Shown: piece after piece, positions 20,303 through 29,873 of the stretch
How positions within the stretch are numbered: the stretch's first letter is position 1
How the letters are laid out: every line of letters starts with the position of its first letter
DNA from: Betaproteobacteria bacterium
GTDB taxonomy: Bacteria > Pseudomonadota > Gammaproteobacteria > Burkholderiales > SG8-41
Assembly: GCA_016202605.1 (NCBI GenBank)
Contig: JACQOJ010000145.1
Span: forward strand, 1-61,450
DNA length: 61,450 nucleotides
Reading direction: 5' to 3'
Made by a program: the position numbers and the translations under genes
Notes under the pieces: generated by a model
Databases searched by the model: none
Told to the model about the DNA's origin: nothing
What the model saw: only the letters and a program-made list of their open reading frames with translations

Positions 20303-21670
20303 ATGAACTTCTTGATCACCGTAGCGGCCTTCGCTGCCGCCCTGGGTTGCCTGATCGTGGTCCACGAGCTTGGCCACTATCTCGTAGCGCGCCTCTGCAA
20401 TGTCAAGGTGCTGCGGTTTTCGGTCGGATTTGGCCGGCCATTGTGGCGCGGACGGTTTGGCGGAGACCGCACCGAGTGGGTGATCGCGGCGTTCCCCCTC
20501 GGGGGCTACGTCAAGATGGTCGACGAGCGCGAGGGGCAGGTGGCAGAGGAGGATCTTCCGCGGGCCTTCAATCGCCAGTCGGTCTATCGGCGCCTGGCGA
20601 TCGTCGTCGCGGGCCCTGCAGCGAATTTCATCCTGGCGATCTTCTTTTACTGGGTTCTTTTCGTGCACGGCGTGCCCGGCACCAAGCCCGTGCTCGGCCC
20701 CGTGGCATCGGGCACGCCTGCCGCGAGCGCGGGTTTTGCGACGGGCGAACTCATCGTGAAAATCGGCGACGAGCCGGTAGCGACCTGGCAGGATGCGCGC
20801 TGGATGCTGCTGCAACACGCGGTTCGCAAGGCGAAGACCCCGATTGAGGTGCGCAACGACAAGGGCGCCATCAGCAGGCGCACGCTCGACATGTCCGCAT
20901 TGAGCGCCAGCGACCTGGACAGCGATTTTCTCAAGGTCCTCGGTTTCGTCCATTACCGTCCGGCGCTCAAGCCCGTGATCGGAAGTGTTCTCAACGGCGG
21001 CGCGGCCGAGCGGGCCGGACTCAAGGCCGGGGACGAAATCGCCATGATCAACAACCAGCCTGTCACGAGCTGGGACCAAATGGTCAGCATGGTACGCAGC
21101 CATCCGGATCAAACGCTGGTGTTCGAAGTGAAGCGCGCCGGGGTGCTGCTGCCCGCGATGGCGATCACTCCCGTTGCAACCGCCGAAAACGGACAGACGG
21201 TGGGCAAGATCGGCGCAGCGCCTCTGATCGACCGGGGCATGATGGCAGGACTTGTGACCGAAGTGCGGTACGGTCCGCTGGAAAGCCTGGGCAAGGCGTT
21301 GCACAAGACCTGGGACACGTCGGTCTTCAGCCTGAAAATGCTGGGCAAGATGATCGTCGGGGACGTCTCGCTGAAGAATTTGAGCGGGCCTATCACGATC
21401 GCGGATTACGCCGGACAAACGGCGCAAAGCGGATGGATTTCCTACCTGCTTTTCCTCGCGCTGATAAGCATCAGTCTCGGCGTGCTCAATCTGCTGCCGA
21501 TACCCTTATTGGATGGCGGGCATTTAATGTATTATATGCTCGAAATTTTCAAGGGCAGCCCAGTGTCGGATCGGGCCATGGAGATTGGCCAGCACATCGG
21601 CATGGCGCTGCTTTTCATTTTGATGGCGTTTGCGCTTTATAACGACATAAACCGTCTGATAAGCGGCTGA
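20303..21670 (+). CDS. rseP: Site-2 zinc metalloprotease RseP
   Basis: RseP cuts anti-sigma factor RseA inside the membrane, releasing sigma-E. The 455-residue protein has the zinc motif HELGH (His21, Glu22, His25) in its first membrane segment, two periplasmic PDZ-like regions (about 115-290), and the C-terminal LLPIPLLDGGH third-ligand motif (near 395). Its target and sigma factor genes are in the same window (46831-47959). bamA starts three bases after its stop. Confidence 0.96.
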   Translation: MNFLITVAAFAAALGCLIVVHELGHYLVARLCNVKVLRFSVGFGRPLWRGRFGGDRTEWVIAAFPLGGYVKMVDEREGQVAEEDLPRAFNRQSVYRRLAIVVAGPAANFILAIFFYWVLFVHGVPGTKPVLGPVASGTPAASAGFATGELIVKIGDEPVATWQDARWMLLQHAVRKAKTPIEVRNDKGAISRRTLDMSALSASDLDSDFLKVLGFVHYRPALKPVIGSVLNGGAAERAGLKAGDEIAMINNQPVTSWDQMVSMVRSHPDQTLVFEVKRAGVLLPAMAITPVATAENGQTVGKIGAAPLIDRGMMAGLVTEVRYGPLESLGKALHKTWDTSVFSLKMLGKMIVGDVSLKNLSGPITIADYAGQTAQSGWISYLLFLALISISLGVLNLLPIPLLDGGHLMYYMLEIFKGSPVSDRAMEIGQHIGMALLFILMAFALYNDINRLISG

Positions 21671-21673
21671 TTG

Positions 21674-23941
21674 ATGCGTTTTATTCGCCTGATCCTGTTG
21701 GTGCTGACCCTGTCTGCGATCCCGGCTGAGGCGATCGAGCCGTTCGTCATCAAGGATATCCGGGTCGAGGGCATACAGCGCACCGAAGCCGGCACCGTGT
21801 TCAGCTATCTGCCGGTGAAGGTGGGCGATACCATGACCGACGAAAAGGCGGCGCAGGCGATACGCGCGTTGTTTGCGACCGGCTTCTTCAGGGACGTGGC
21901 CCTCGAGGTCGAAAACGGCGTTTTGGTCGTGGTCGTGCAGGAACGGCCTTCCGTCGCCCAGATCGATTTCGCGGGGATGCGGGAGTTCGACAAGGAACAG
22001 GTGCTCAAAGCCCTGCGCCAGATCGGACTCGCCGAAGGACGCATATTCGACAAAGGCCTGCTGGATCGCGCGGAGCAGGAACTCAAGCGGCAGTATCTGA
22101 GCCGCGGCATGTACTCCGTGAACGTAAGCACGACGGTGACGCCGCTCGAGCGCAACCGCGTGGCGGTCAATTTCAGCATCGAGGAAGGCGAGGTCTCCAA
22201 GATCAGGCAGATCAGCATCATCGGCGCCAGCGCGTTTCGGGAAAGCGAATTGCTGGGGCTGTTCGTGCTGCGCACGCCGGGGTTGCTGACCTGGTTCAGC
22301 AAGCACGATCAATACTCGCGCCAGAAGCTTTCGGCCGATCTGGAAACCCTGCGGTCGCATTACCTGGACCGCGGCCATCTCGAGTTCAGCATCGATTCCA
22401 CCCAGGTCTCGATCACGCCGGACAAGAAGGACATCTATATCACGATCAGTATCACGGAAGGGCCGAAGTACGCTGTTTCCGACATCAAGGTGGCGGGCGA
22501 GAAACTCATTCCGGAAGAGGAAGTGCGCAAGCTCATCAAGGTCAAGCCCGGGGACACATTTTCCCGGGCGCTCCTGACCGAGTCGACCAAGCTGATCGGC
22601 GACCGGCTCGGGAACGACGGATACGCGTTTGCGAACGTCAACGCGATTCCGGAAACGGACAAACAGAAACGGCAGGTCGCGTTCACCTTCTTCATCGATC
22701 CGGGCCGTCGCGTCTACGTGCGGCGCATCAACATTGCGGGCAACAACCGCACGCGGGATGAAGTGATCCGGCGCGAGATGCGCCAGCTCGAGGGGGCGTG
22801 GTTCTCCGGCGATAAAGTCAATTTGTCGCGCCGGCGCATCGACAAACTCGGCTACTTTACCGAAGTCAACATCGAGACGCCCGCAGTCCCGGGCGCGACC
22901 GACCAGGTGGATGTCAACGTGTCGGTCGTCGAAAAACCGACCGGCGTTGTTCTCCTCGGCGCCGGTTTCGGCAGCGGCGACGGCGTGATCCTGTCGGGCT
23001 CCGTGGCGCAGCAGAACATCTTCGGATCCGGCAAGCACGTCTCGGCCCAGATAAACAGCAGCAAGATAAACACCACTTACGCGTTGTCCTACACCGACCC
23101 GTACTTCACGGTTGACGGGGTAAGCCAGGGATTCGACGTCTATCTGCGCGAGGTCGACGCAGTGGGAAGCGGCCTCGGTTTCTATCAGACCAAGACCGTC
23201 GGCGGCACCATCCGTCTGGGGGTGCCGATTTCCGAAATCGACACCGTCAATTACGGGCTGGGCTACGAGGACACGAAGATCACGACCTTCCCGGAAAGTC
23301 CGCTGCTCTACAAGGATTACGTCGCGACCTTCGGCGACCAGAACCAGACGCTGCTGGGCTCGATAGGGTGGGCGCGTGACGGACGCGACAGCCTTATCTA
23401 TCCGACTTCAGGGACGCTGCACAAGGCGCATACGGAAATCGGCCTGCCCGGCGGCACGCTCAAATACTACAAGGCTTCATACCAGTATCAGCGCTATTTC
23501 CCGGTGACGCGCCAGTATACGGTGATGGTGAACGGCGAAATCGGATACGGCGACGGCTACGGCGGAAAACCGCTCCCGTTCTTCAGAAACTTCTTTGCCG
23601 GCGGCGTGAGTTCGGTTCGCGGATACAAGGCGTTCACAGTAGGCCCGAAAGACTCCAACGGTGACCCGCGCGGGGGCAGCCGTAGGCTTGTCGGCAACGC
23701 TGAGCTATTATTTCCGTTCCCCGGGCTGGAAAAGGACCGGTCGGTCAGGATGAGCGCCTTCGTGGATGCGGGAATGGTAGGCGATACGTACAGCCCGGGT
23801 GAGTTCCGTTATTCGACCGGGGTGGGCGTATTGTGGGTATCACCCCTGGGTCCGCTCAAGATCAGCGTCGCGCTGCCTATCGCGGACGAACCGGGAGACA
23901 GGAAACAGCCGTTCCAGTTTACGATCGGCGGGGTATTTTAG
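21674..23941 (+). CDS. bamA: Outer membrane protein assembly factor BamA
   Basis: Inserts beta-barrel proteins into the outer membrane. The 755-residue protein has a signal peptide (cleavage likely after AEA, residue about 19), five POTRA repeats (about 20-420) and a C-terminal barrel ending in a terminal Phe. The barrel holds the conserved loop motif VRGY (VSSVRGYKAF). The ATG at 21674 is used; a TTG directly before it (21671) is also in frame. It is in the standard rseP-bamA-skp-lpxD order. Confidence 0.97.
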   Translation: MRFIRLILLVLTLSAIPAEAIEPFVIKDIRVEGIQRTEAGTVFSYLPVKVGDTMTDEKAAQAIRALFATGFFRDVALEVENGVLVVVVQERPSVAQIDFAGMREFDKEQVLKALRQIGLAEGRIFDKGLLDRAEQELKRQYLSRGMYSVNVSTTVTPLERNRVAVNFSIEEGEVSKIRQISIIGASAFRESELLGLFVLRTPGLLTWFSKHDQYSRQKLSADLETLRSHYLDRGHLEFSIDSTQVSITPDKKDIYITISITEGPKYAVSDIKVAGEKLIPEEEVRKLIKVKPGDTFSRALLTESTKLIGDRLGNDGYAFANVNAIPETDKQKRQVAFTFFIDPGRRVYVRRINIAGNNRTRDEVIRREMRQLEGAWFSGDKVNLSRRRIDKLGYFTEVNIETPAVPGATDQVDVNVSVVEKPTGVVLLGAGFGSGDGVILSGSVAQQNIFGSGKHVSAQINSSKINTTYALSYTDPYFTVDGVSQGFDVYLREVDAVGSGLGFYQTKTVGGTIRLGVPISEIDTVNYGLGYEDTKITTFPESPLLYKDYVATFGDQNQTLLGSIGWARDGRDSLIYPTSGTLHKAHTEIGLPGGTLKYYKASYQYQRYFPVTRQYTVMVNGEIGYGDGYGGKPLPFFRNFFAGGVSSVRGYKAFTVGPKDSNGDPRGGSRRLVGNAELLFPFPGLEKDRSVRMSAFVDAGMVGDTYSPGEFRYSTGVGVLWVSPLGPLKISVALPIADEPGDRKQPFQFTIGGVF

Positions 23942-24005
23942 TCCGGCGCGCCGTGGCCCCGTCGGGCCGGGCGCACGGCGACCGGTTAATCGCAAGGAGA
24001 TTACA

Positions 24006-24509
24006 TTGAGGCACTGTTACTCGACTCTGGCTGCCTTGGCGCTGTCGATCGGCATCGCGGCAGTCGAGGCGGCGGATCTGAAAATCGGATTCGTCGACGC
24101 CGAACGCATCAATCGCGAGTCGGTGCCCGCCGAGCGGGCAAGCAAGCAGCTGGAAAAGGAGTTCGCGCCGCGGGCACAGGAACTTCAGCGCAGGGAAGGC
24201 CAGATCAAGTCTCTGCAGGGGCAGCTCGAGAAGGAAGCGATGACCATGAGCGAAAGCGAACGGCGCAGCAAGGAACAGGAGCTTGCCCGGATGAGCCTCG
24301 ATTTCCAGCGCATGCAGCGTGAGTACCGCGAGGACCTCAACCTGCGCCGCAATCAGGAGCTGGCGGCGCTTTTCGAGCGCGCCAATCGTGTCATCAAGCA
24401 GATCGCGGAGGCCGAAAAATTCGACCTCATCGTGCAGGAAGCCGTCTACCGCAGCCCGCGCATCGACATCACGGACCGGGTCCTGAAGGCGCTGGCAGAG
24501 GGAAAATAG
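24006..24509 (+). CDS. skp: Periplasmic chaperone Skp/OmpH family
   Basis: Skp holds unfolded outer-membrane proteins in the periplasm for BamA. The 167-residue product has a signal peptide (about 1-22, ending AAVEAA), the family opening LKIGFVDAERIN, and a long charged coiled coil (about 50-130). The start is a TTG at 24006, chosen because AAGGAG (23994-23999) sits six bases upstream and because the signal peptide begins there; the open frame before it runs back into bamA and is spurious. Confidence 0.92.
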   Translation: MRHCYSTLAALALSIGIAAVEAADLKIGFVDAERINRESVPAERASKQLEKEFAPRAQELQRREGQIKSLQGQLEKEAMTMSESERRSKEQELARMSLDFQRMQREYREDLNLRRNQELAALFERANRVIKQIAEAEKFDLIVQEAVYRSPRIDITDRVLKALAEGK

Positions 24510-24595
24510 GCGTGGCGCGCGGCGCGTAATCCCGGTGCCGCGGCGCCGCCTCCCGCACGACCGTTGCAACCGGTGCGTGCCACTTTTATTTGCTC

Positions 24596-25648
24596 ATGAA
24601 GCGCAGCGAGTCCAAGTCCTACACCCTGCGAGAAATCGTGGAGCGCTTCGGCGGGGAGGTTATCGGCGACTCCGGCACCGCGGTCGGGCAGGTTGCCACG
24701 CTTGAGAAGGGGCAGCCGGGCACGATCGCATTCCTCGCGAACGAGCGATACCTGCCACAGGCCAGGACAACGCGCGCCGGTGCGGTCATCCTGGCTGCGT
24801 CGATGCGTGATGCCACCGATCTGCCGAGGATTGCGTGCGATAATCCGTACGCCTATTTCGCGCGTGTCTCCGATCTGCTGAATCCCCCGCGTCAGCCCGT
24901 TCCCGGCATTCATGAAACAGCCGTGACCGATGCTACGGCCCGCATCGCGGAAGACGCGGAGATCGGGCCGCTTTCGGCGGTGGGCCGAAACGCGAGAATC
25001 GGGCCGGGCTGTGCGGTCGGACCCGGATGCATGATCGGTGACAATGTGGTGCTTGGGAAAGGGGTGCTGCTCCACGCCAACGTAACGATTTACCATGACT
25101 GCGTGATCGGCGAGCGGGTGATCCTGCATTCCGGCGTGATCATCGGCGCTGATGGTTTCGGCCTCGCGATGGGGGAAGGGGAATGGATCAAGATCCCGCA
25201 AATCGGCCGGGTGGTGATCGGCGATAACGTCGAGGTCGGCGCCAATACCACGATAGACCGCGGCGCGATCGACGATACCGTCATCGAGGAAGGGGTAAAA
25301 CTCGACAATCAGATCCAGATCGCACATAACGTCCGCGTGGGCGCCCATACCGCCATCGCGGCCTGTGCCGGAATTGCGGGCAGCGCGAAGGTCGGCCGTC
25401 ATTGCCGGATCGGTGGGGCATCAGGGATCGCCGGGCATATCGTCATAGCGGATCACGTCGAGATTTCGGCGCACACATTGATCACGAAATCGATCGAGAA
25501 ACCCGGGACCTATACCGGAGCATACCCCTTCGACGCCAACCGGGAGTGGCGCCGGAATGCCGCCCAACTGCGTCGCCTCGACGAACTGGCAGCTCGCGTT
25601 CGCACGCTCGAACGGAAACTCGCGGCTCTGGAAAGGAGCAAATCTTGA
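24596..25648 (+). CDS. lpxD: UDP-3-O-acylglucosamine N-acyltransferase LpxD
   Basis: Third step of lipid A synthesis: N-acylation of UDP-3-O-acyl-glucosamine. The 350-residue protein has an N-terminal uridine-binding domain (FLANERY near 45), many hexapeptide repeats forming a left-handed beta helix (about 105-310), the catalytic His in [10 protein letters not shown], and a C-terminal helix. The ATG at 24596 is preferred over an in-frame TTG two codons earlier; no clear Shine-Dalgarno is seen. Confidence 0.96.
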   Translation: MKRSESKSYTLREIVERFGGEVIGDSGTAVGQVATLEKGQPGTIAFLANERYLPQARTTRAGAVILAASMRDATDLPRIACDNPYAYFARVSDLLNPPRQPVPGIHETAVTDATARIAEDAEIGPLSAVGRNARIGPGCAVGPGCMIGDNVVLGKGVLLHANVTIYHDCVIGERVILHSGVIIGADGFGLAMGEGEWIKIPQIGRVVIGDNVEVGANTTIDRGAIDDTVIEEGVKLDNQIQIAHNVRVGAHTAIAACAGIAGSAKVGRHCRIGGASGIAGHIVIADHVEISAHTLITKSIEKPGTYTGAYPFDANREWRRNAAQLRRLDELAARVRTLERKLAALERSKS

Positions 25649-26103
25649 ATAGCATGGACATACACGAGATCCTCCATTATCTGCCCCATCGCTATCCGTT
25701 TCTGCTGATCGACAGGGTATTGTCCTGCGAGTCGGGGAAGAAACTCGTGGCCATCAAGAACGTGACGATAAATGAGCCGTTTTTCGCGGGGCACTTTCCC
25801 CATCACCCGGTCATGCCGGGCGTGCTCATCATCGAAGCGCTGGCGCAGGCCGCCGCGATCCTCTCGTTCAAGACCATCGGGGCGCGGGGGGATGACCAGT
25901 CGGTGTACTACTTTGCGGGAATCGACCGGGCACGATTCAAGAAACCGGTGACGGCGGGCGACACGTTGCAGCTCGAGGTCGCGCTGCAGCGATACATACG
26001 CGGCATCTGGAAGTTCTGGGCCGAGGCGAGGGTTGGCGACAGCCTCGTTGCCGAGGCGGAACTCATGTGCACGGTTCGCTCCCTCAATGGCGCGAAAGAC
26101 TGA
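25645..26103 (+). CDS. fabZ: 3-hydroxyacyl-[ACP] dehydratase FabZ
   Basis: Dehydrates 3-hydroxyacyl-ACP in fatty acid elongation, competing with lipid A acyltransferases for substrate. The 152-residue hot-dog protein carries [20 protein letters not shown] with catalytic His50 and Glu64. The TTG at 25645 is chosen: AAGGAG (25633-25638) is six bases before it and it overlaps the lpxD stop by four bases (TTGA). The ATG at 25654 would leave 15 bases to that site. Confidence 0.96.
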   Translation: MNSMDIHEILHYLPHRYPFLLIDRVLSCESGKKLVAIKNVTINEPFFAGHFPHHPVMPGVLIIEALAQAAAILSFKTIGARGDDQSVYYFAGIDRARFKKPVTAGDTLQLEVALQRYIRGIWKFWAEARVGDSLVAEAELMCTVRSLNGAKD

Positions 26104-26147
26104 GCGTGGGCCGGCGGCCGTCCCCATACGAGGATCGCGGGGCCAGA

Positions 26148-26921
26148 GTGAAAGTTCATGCTACCGCGATCGTCGATCCCGGCGCCAGGATTGCGCCGGA
26201 TGTGCAAATCGGTCCCTATGCAATCGTTGGCCCGGACGTCGAAATCGGCCCCGGCTGCCGCGTCGGATCCCATGCGGTGATCAACGGGCACACCCGTATC
26301 GGGGCCAACAACCGAATCTACCAGTTCGTTTCTTTGGGAGAAGCGCCGCAGGACAAGAAGTATGCCGGCGAGCAGACGCGCCTCGAAATCGGCGACAACA
26401 ACACCATACGCGAGTTCTGCACTTTCAACCGTGGTACGGCGCAGGATGCCGGAGTCACGAGAGTCGGGGACGACAACTGGATCATGGCGTACGTCCACCT
26501 GGCGCACGACTGCCAGGTCGGCAATCACACGGTTTTCGCCAATAACGCTCAGCTTGCCGGCCACGTGCACGTCGGGGACCACGTGATACTCGGGGGCTTC
26601 ACCGTGGTGCATCAGTTCTGTCGCATCGGAGCGCACAGCATTACCGGGATGGGCTCGATCGTGCTTCAGGACATACCCCCCTATGTAACCGCGTCCGGAA
26701 ATTCGGCCAGGCCATACGGACTCAATGCTGAGGGACTCAGGCGGCGCGGGTTTGCGGCCGGCACCGTCACGAAACTGAGGCGTGCCTACAAGACTCTTTA
26801 TAAGTCCGGCTTGACCCTCATGCAGGCGAAACAGGAACTCGAGCGTCAACTCGTGACGTGCCCCGAGATCCGCGCGCTGCTTGATTTCCTTGCCGTTTCG
26901 ACGCGCGGCATCATCCGGTAA
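26148..26921 (+). CDS. lpxA: UDP-N-acetylglucosamine acyltransferase LpxA
   Basis: First step of lipid A synthesis (O-acylation of UDP-GlcNAc). The 257-residue protein is mostly hexapeptide repeats starting at HATAIVDPGARI, with the catalytic His in YVHLAHDCQVG and the C-terminal helical domain. The GTG at 26148 gives the usual M-K-V-H-x-TAIV opening; a GTG at 26106 would add 14 unusual residues. The ribosome site is unclear in either case. fabZ ends 44 bases upstream. Confidence 0.94.
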   Translation: MKVHATAIVDPGARIAPDVQIGPYAIVGPDVEIGPGCRVGSHAVINGHTRIGANNRIYQFVSLGEAPQDKKYAGEQTRLEIGDNNTIREFCTFNRGTAQDAGVTRVGDDNWIMAYVHLAHDCQVGNHTVFANNAQLAGHVHVGDHVILGGFTVVHQFCRIGAHSITGMGSIVLQDIPPYVTASGNSARPYGLNAEGLRRRGFAAGTVTKLRRAYKTLYKSGLTLMQAKQELERQLVTCPEIRALLDFLAVSTRGIIR

Positions 26922-26923
26922 CC

Positions 26924-28093
26924 ATGAGCGAGAGGTCAGCTGCGACGATAACGATCGGAATCGTCGCAGGAGAGGCGTCAGGAGACCTGCTGGGTGCGCA
27001 CCTGATGCGGTCACTGGTTGCGCATATGCCCCACGTGAGTTTCGCAGGCATCGGGGGTCCGGAAATGCGGGCAGCGGGCATGCAGGTCCTGTTTCCCATG
27101 GAAAGACTCGCAGTGCGCGGCTACGTTGAAGTCCTCCGCCACTATTTCGAGATCACAGGCATCCGACGCCGGCTCGCACGGCATTTTCTTCGAGAACGCC
27201 CGGCATGCTTCATCGGCATCGATGCCCCCGATTTCAATCTGGACCTCGAACGCAGGTTGAAGGACGCAGGAATTCCGACCGTTCACTACGTGAGCCCCGC
27301 AATCTGGGCATGGCGCGGGCGGCGCATTCGCGAGATCAAGCGCGCGGTGAGCAAGATGCTCACCTTGTTTCCCTTCGAGGCGCGTCTTTACCAGGAGGCA
27401 CAGGTGCCGGTCGCCTACGTCGGGCATCCCCTGGCCGACATCTTGTGGGATTTCCCGGGCAGGCAGGCGATCAGGGAGCGGCTGCATCTGCCGGCCGGCG
27501 CACGCGTGGTGGCGCTGCTTCCCGGCAGCAGGGTCAGCGAGCTGGAGCAGATGGCCGATCTTTTTCTCGCTGCAGCGCGCAAGGTTGCGGAGGCCGTTCC
27601 AGGCACGAGATTCGTTGCGCCGCTCGTGAATCGTGAAACGCAGGAGCTTTTCGAGGCAGCCCTTGACCGGGTCCGCGGCGAAAAACCCGCTGTCACGGTT
27701 CTGCGGGGCCGGGCCCACGAGGCCATGGCTGCCGCTGACGTCGTCCTTGTCGCCTCCGGTACCGCCACCCTCGAGGCGGCGTTGCTCAAACGACCGATGG
27801 TGATTACGTACCGGATGCCGCGCATCTCGTGGTGGATCATGAACAGACTTCGCTACCAGCCATATGCCGGCCTGCCTAACATCCTCGCGGGCGAATTCAT
27901 CGTTCCGGAGCTGCTGCAACAGCAGGCCACGCCGGATAATCTTGCCCACGCAATATTGAACCTCCTGTTTGACGACGCGCAGCGCGAGCGGCTCGAAGCA
28001 CGGTTCGGTCGGATACTCTCGGAACTCAGGCAGAACACCGCTCAGAAGGTGGTCGAGGCGGTACGTTCCACGCTGGGCGGAGGCGCGGCATGA
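26924..28093 (+). CDS. lpxB: Lipid-A-disaccharide synthase LpxB
   Basis: Joins UDP-2,3-diacylglucosamine and lipid X to form the lipid A disaccharide at the inner membrane. The 389-residue GT19 protein has the motifs [13 protein letters not shown] (about 15-27), [21 protein letters not shown] and [12 protein letters not shown], plus the C-terminal [11 protein letters not shown] nucleotide site. It begins two bases after lpxA and overlaps rnhB by four bases. Confidence 0.97.
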   Translation: MSERSAATITIGIVAGEASGDLLGAHLMRSLVAHMPHVSFAGIGGPEMRAAGMQVLFPMERLAVRGYVEVLRHYFEITGIRRRLARHFLRERPACFIGIDAPDFNLDLERRLKDAGIPTVHYVSPAIWAWRGRRIREIKRAVSKMLTLFPFEARLYQEAQVPVAYVGHPLADILWDFPGRQAIRERLHLPAGARVVALLPGSRVSELEQMADLFLAAARKVAEAVPGTRFVAPLVNRETQELFEAALDRVRGEKPAVTVLRGRAHEAMAAADVVLVASGTATLEAALLKRPMVITYRMPRISWWIMNRLRYQPYAGLPNILAGEFIVPELLQQQATPDNLAHAILNLLFDDAQRERLEARFGRILSELRQNTAQKVVEAVRSTLGGGAA

Positions 28094-28680
28094 GTGAAGG
28101 AGTCCGGACCTGTGGTGTCGACGAAGCAGGTCGCGGACCGCTGGCAGGGCCGGTGTATGCTGCGGCGGTCATTCTCGGCGACGACGCCATCGATGGACTG
28201 GCCGATTCGAAAAAGCTTTCGCCCGGGAGACGTGAGGCACTGGCGGCGCAGATCATGGCGCGCGCCGTGGCGTGGTCGGTGGCGAGCGCGAGCGTGGATG
28301 AGATCGACACCACCAATATCCTGCGTGCGAGCCTGCTGGCCATGCGTCGTGCCGTAAACGGGCTTGCGGTAGCACCCCGGCAGGTGTTGGTGGACGGCGT
28401 GCATTGTCCGGAAATCGACTATCCCGTGCTGGCCGTCATCGGTGGCGATGCGAGTGTTGCTGCGATTTCCGCGGCGTCGATCCTCGCCAAGGTCGCGCGC
28501 GATGCGGAAATGCTGAGGCTTCACAATCGCTATCCGCAGTACGGATTCGACGCGCACAAGGGATATCCCACGGCCGGGCATTTGGCCGCATTGCGTTTGC
28601 ATGGGGTATCCCCGGCGCATCGGCGCAGCTTCGCACCGGTGAAGCGGATCCTCGATTCACGGGCGCCCGAGGCGGGCTGA
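28090..28680 (+). CDS. rnhB: Ribonuclease HII
   Basis: Degrades RNA in RNA-DNA hybrids and starts removal of misincorporated ribonucleotides. The 196-residue protein has the acidic catalytic residues in [19 protein letters not shown] (Asp, Glu near residues 10-12), DSKKLSP, and [18 protein letters not shown]. It overlaps lpxB by four bases (ATGA). The block of conserved plus-strand genes ends here. Confidence 0.96.
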   Translation: MSEGVRTCGVDEAGRGPLAGPVYAAAVILGDDAIDGLADSKKLSPGRREALAAQIMARAVAWSVASASVDEIDTTNILRASLLAMRRAVNGLAVAPRQVLVDGVHCPEIDYPVLAVIGGDASVAAISAASILAKVARDAEMLRLHNRYPQYGFDAHKGYPTAGHLAALRLHGVSPAHRRSFAPVKRILDSRAPEAG

Positions 28681-28863
28681 GGCCGACCGGGGTCGCACGA
28701 GGGCGCACGACGGAAGAGCCATGAAAATTGCATGTCATGGTTTACGTCGGGGTGGTGATGGCCTTGATCTTCGCATACGTGTTTTTTTCCCGTTTGCGGT
28801 GGCGGTCAACCTGGCTCCCGGTCTTGCACATATGGCCGTCGCGGCAGCGGGGTCCGTGTAGCG
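28681..28863. other. Gap between convergent rnhB and senB
   Basis: This 183-base stretch has no well-supported gene. An ATG at 28721 opens a 46-codon frame ending at 28861, behind a GGAAG; a second frame from 28737 starts with a hydrophobic run but continues into senB antisense. Neither resembles a known protein. A run of seven T's (28784-28791 region) is not preceded by a clear stem. Confidence 0.4.
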
Positions 28864-29811
28864 TCAGGAAATTTCAGCCAGCAGCTGGGCGAGCTTGCTC
28901 GATTCCAGTCGCGGACTCACGAGATGACGGCGCGCGGCGCATTGGGCGCCGAGCAGCCGGTAGAAGACCAGGTCGGATTCGGCACGCCAGAGCAGCCGCG
29001 CCAGGGCCTTTTCGTTGCCGACCGGATAGAAGCCTGCGTAATCGCGGCCAAGCATTCCGATGTTTCCCGGGATTCGCGATGCGATCACCGGCACGCCGGC
29101 AGACAACGCCTCGGATACCACGTTCGCGCCGCCTTCCATGCGGGAACTGATGACCATCAGGCGCGCACGCGCCAGCCTGCGCAGGGCAATCCAGTGCGGC
29201 AGATTGCCGAGCCAGCGATAGCGGGGTTCACGCGCCATCCAATCCCGCGCTTCGCATTCCATTTCCCCGCTCATCGCGCCGCCCATGTGCACGATGTGAA
29301 TGCGGCTCTTTTCCGGCAAGTAGGCCGCTGCGGCGGCCGCCCGGAAAGGGTCTTTCTCGGCGCGCAGGTGGCCGCTCACCACCACCTCGAAGCGGTGTTT
29401 GAGCGACGGCCGCCTCGGAATCCGGGGCACCGACTGGTAGATGACACGGGTCTTCGCCCGTAACGCGGGGGAGAGCTCTCTTGGCGCCATGTCCTGCAGC
29501 ACGATCATGCGGTCCGCCATCCGCATCGATTCGCGGGCGCTGTCATCGACACGGATGTCGTGGTAGAGATCGGTTCCAGTGAGCGCCAGTATCAACGGAC
29601 GGGCGGGCAGTACGCGCTTGAAATGCTTCAGTGAATCGTGACTGCGGCGGGCATGCAGGGCGATCACGAGATCCGCGGGCGCGCCGTCCCACGACACTTG
29701 CACCGTTACCCGGTGACCCAGTGCCCGCAGCAGGCCTGTCCAGCGCATGGCGGTGTTGCGATTGCCGTGGCGGGAGCGCGCCGCCGCGGGAGTTACGATT
29801 ACAATGTTCAC
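28864..29811 (-). CDS. senB: Selenosugar synthase SenB-like glycosyltransferase
   Basis: SenB uses selenophosphate and a UDP-sugar to make a selenosugar, the selenium donor for selenoneine. The 315-residue protein starts at GTG 29811 (MNIVIVTPAAA) and shows the family's N-terminal signature SRHGNRNTAMRW, the LHARRSHDS segment, LTGTDLYHDI, and a C-terminal GT-B nucleotide-sugar site EGGANVVSEALSAGVPVIAS. An upstream in-frame start at 29994 would run across senA and is rejected. It is divergent from senA (55 bases apart), the pairing that marks this pathway. The third gene, senC (a SelD-like selenophosphate synthetase), is not in the window. The family assignment is from memory of these motifs. 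Confidence 0.8.
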   Translation of the reverse strand: MNIVIVTPAAARSRHGNRNTAMRWTGLLRALGHRVTVQVSWDGAPADLVIALHARRSHDSLKHFKRVLPARPLILALTGTDLYHDIRVDDSARESMRMADRMIVLQDMAPRELSPALRAKTRVIYQSVPRIPRRPSLKHRFEVVVSGHLRAEKDPFRAAAAAAYLPEKSRIHIVHMGGAMSGEMECEARDWMAREPRYRWLGNLPHWIALRRLARARLMVISSRMEGGANVVSEALSAGVPVIASRIPGNIGMLGRDYAGFYPVGNEKALARLLWRAESDLVFYRLLGAQCAARRHLVSPRLESSKLAQLLAEIS

Positions 29812-29841
29812 GTCCGACGATCCGGGATAAACTGCGATCGA

Positions 29842-29873
29842 ACTATAGCAAAAACGCGCGCCGACGATGTCAA
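29842..29873 (-). promoter_or_regulatory. Possible promoter for senB overlapping the senA start
   Basis: On the minus strand, TTGACA (29873-29868) is followed 20 bases later by TATAGT (29847-29842), preceded by TGC to make an extended -10. The 20-base spacing is longer than ideal, but an extended -10 can compensate. The -35 box sits over the senA start codon (29867-29869), so binding here could affect senA. I see no equally good senA promoter. Confidence 0.4.

Noticed and set aside
28721..28861. A 46-codon frame between rnhB and senB with a GGAAG ahead of it
   Set aside because: The sequence is unlike any protein I know, and a second overlapping frame (28737) is equally open. Kept only as part of the gap description.
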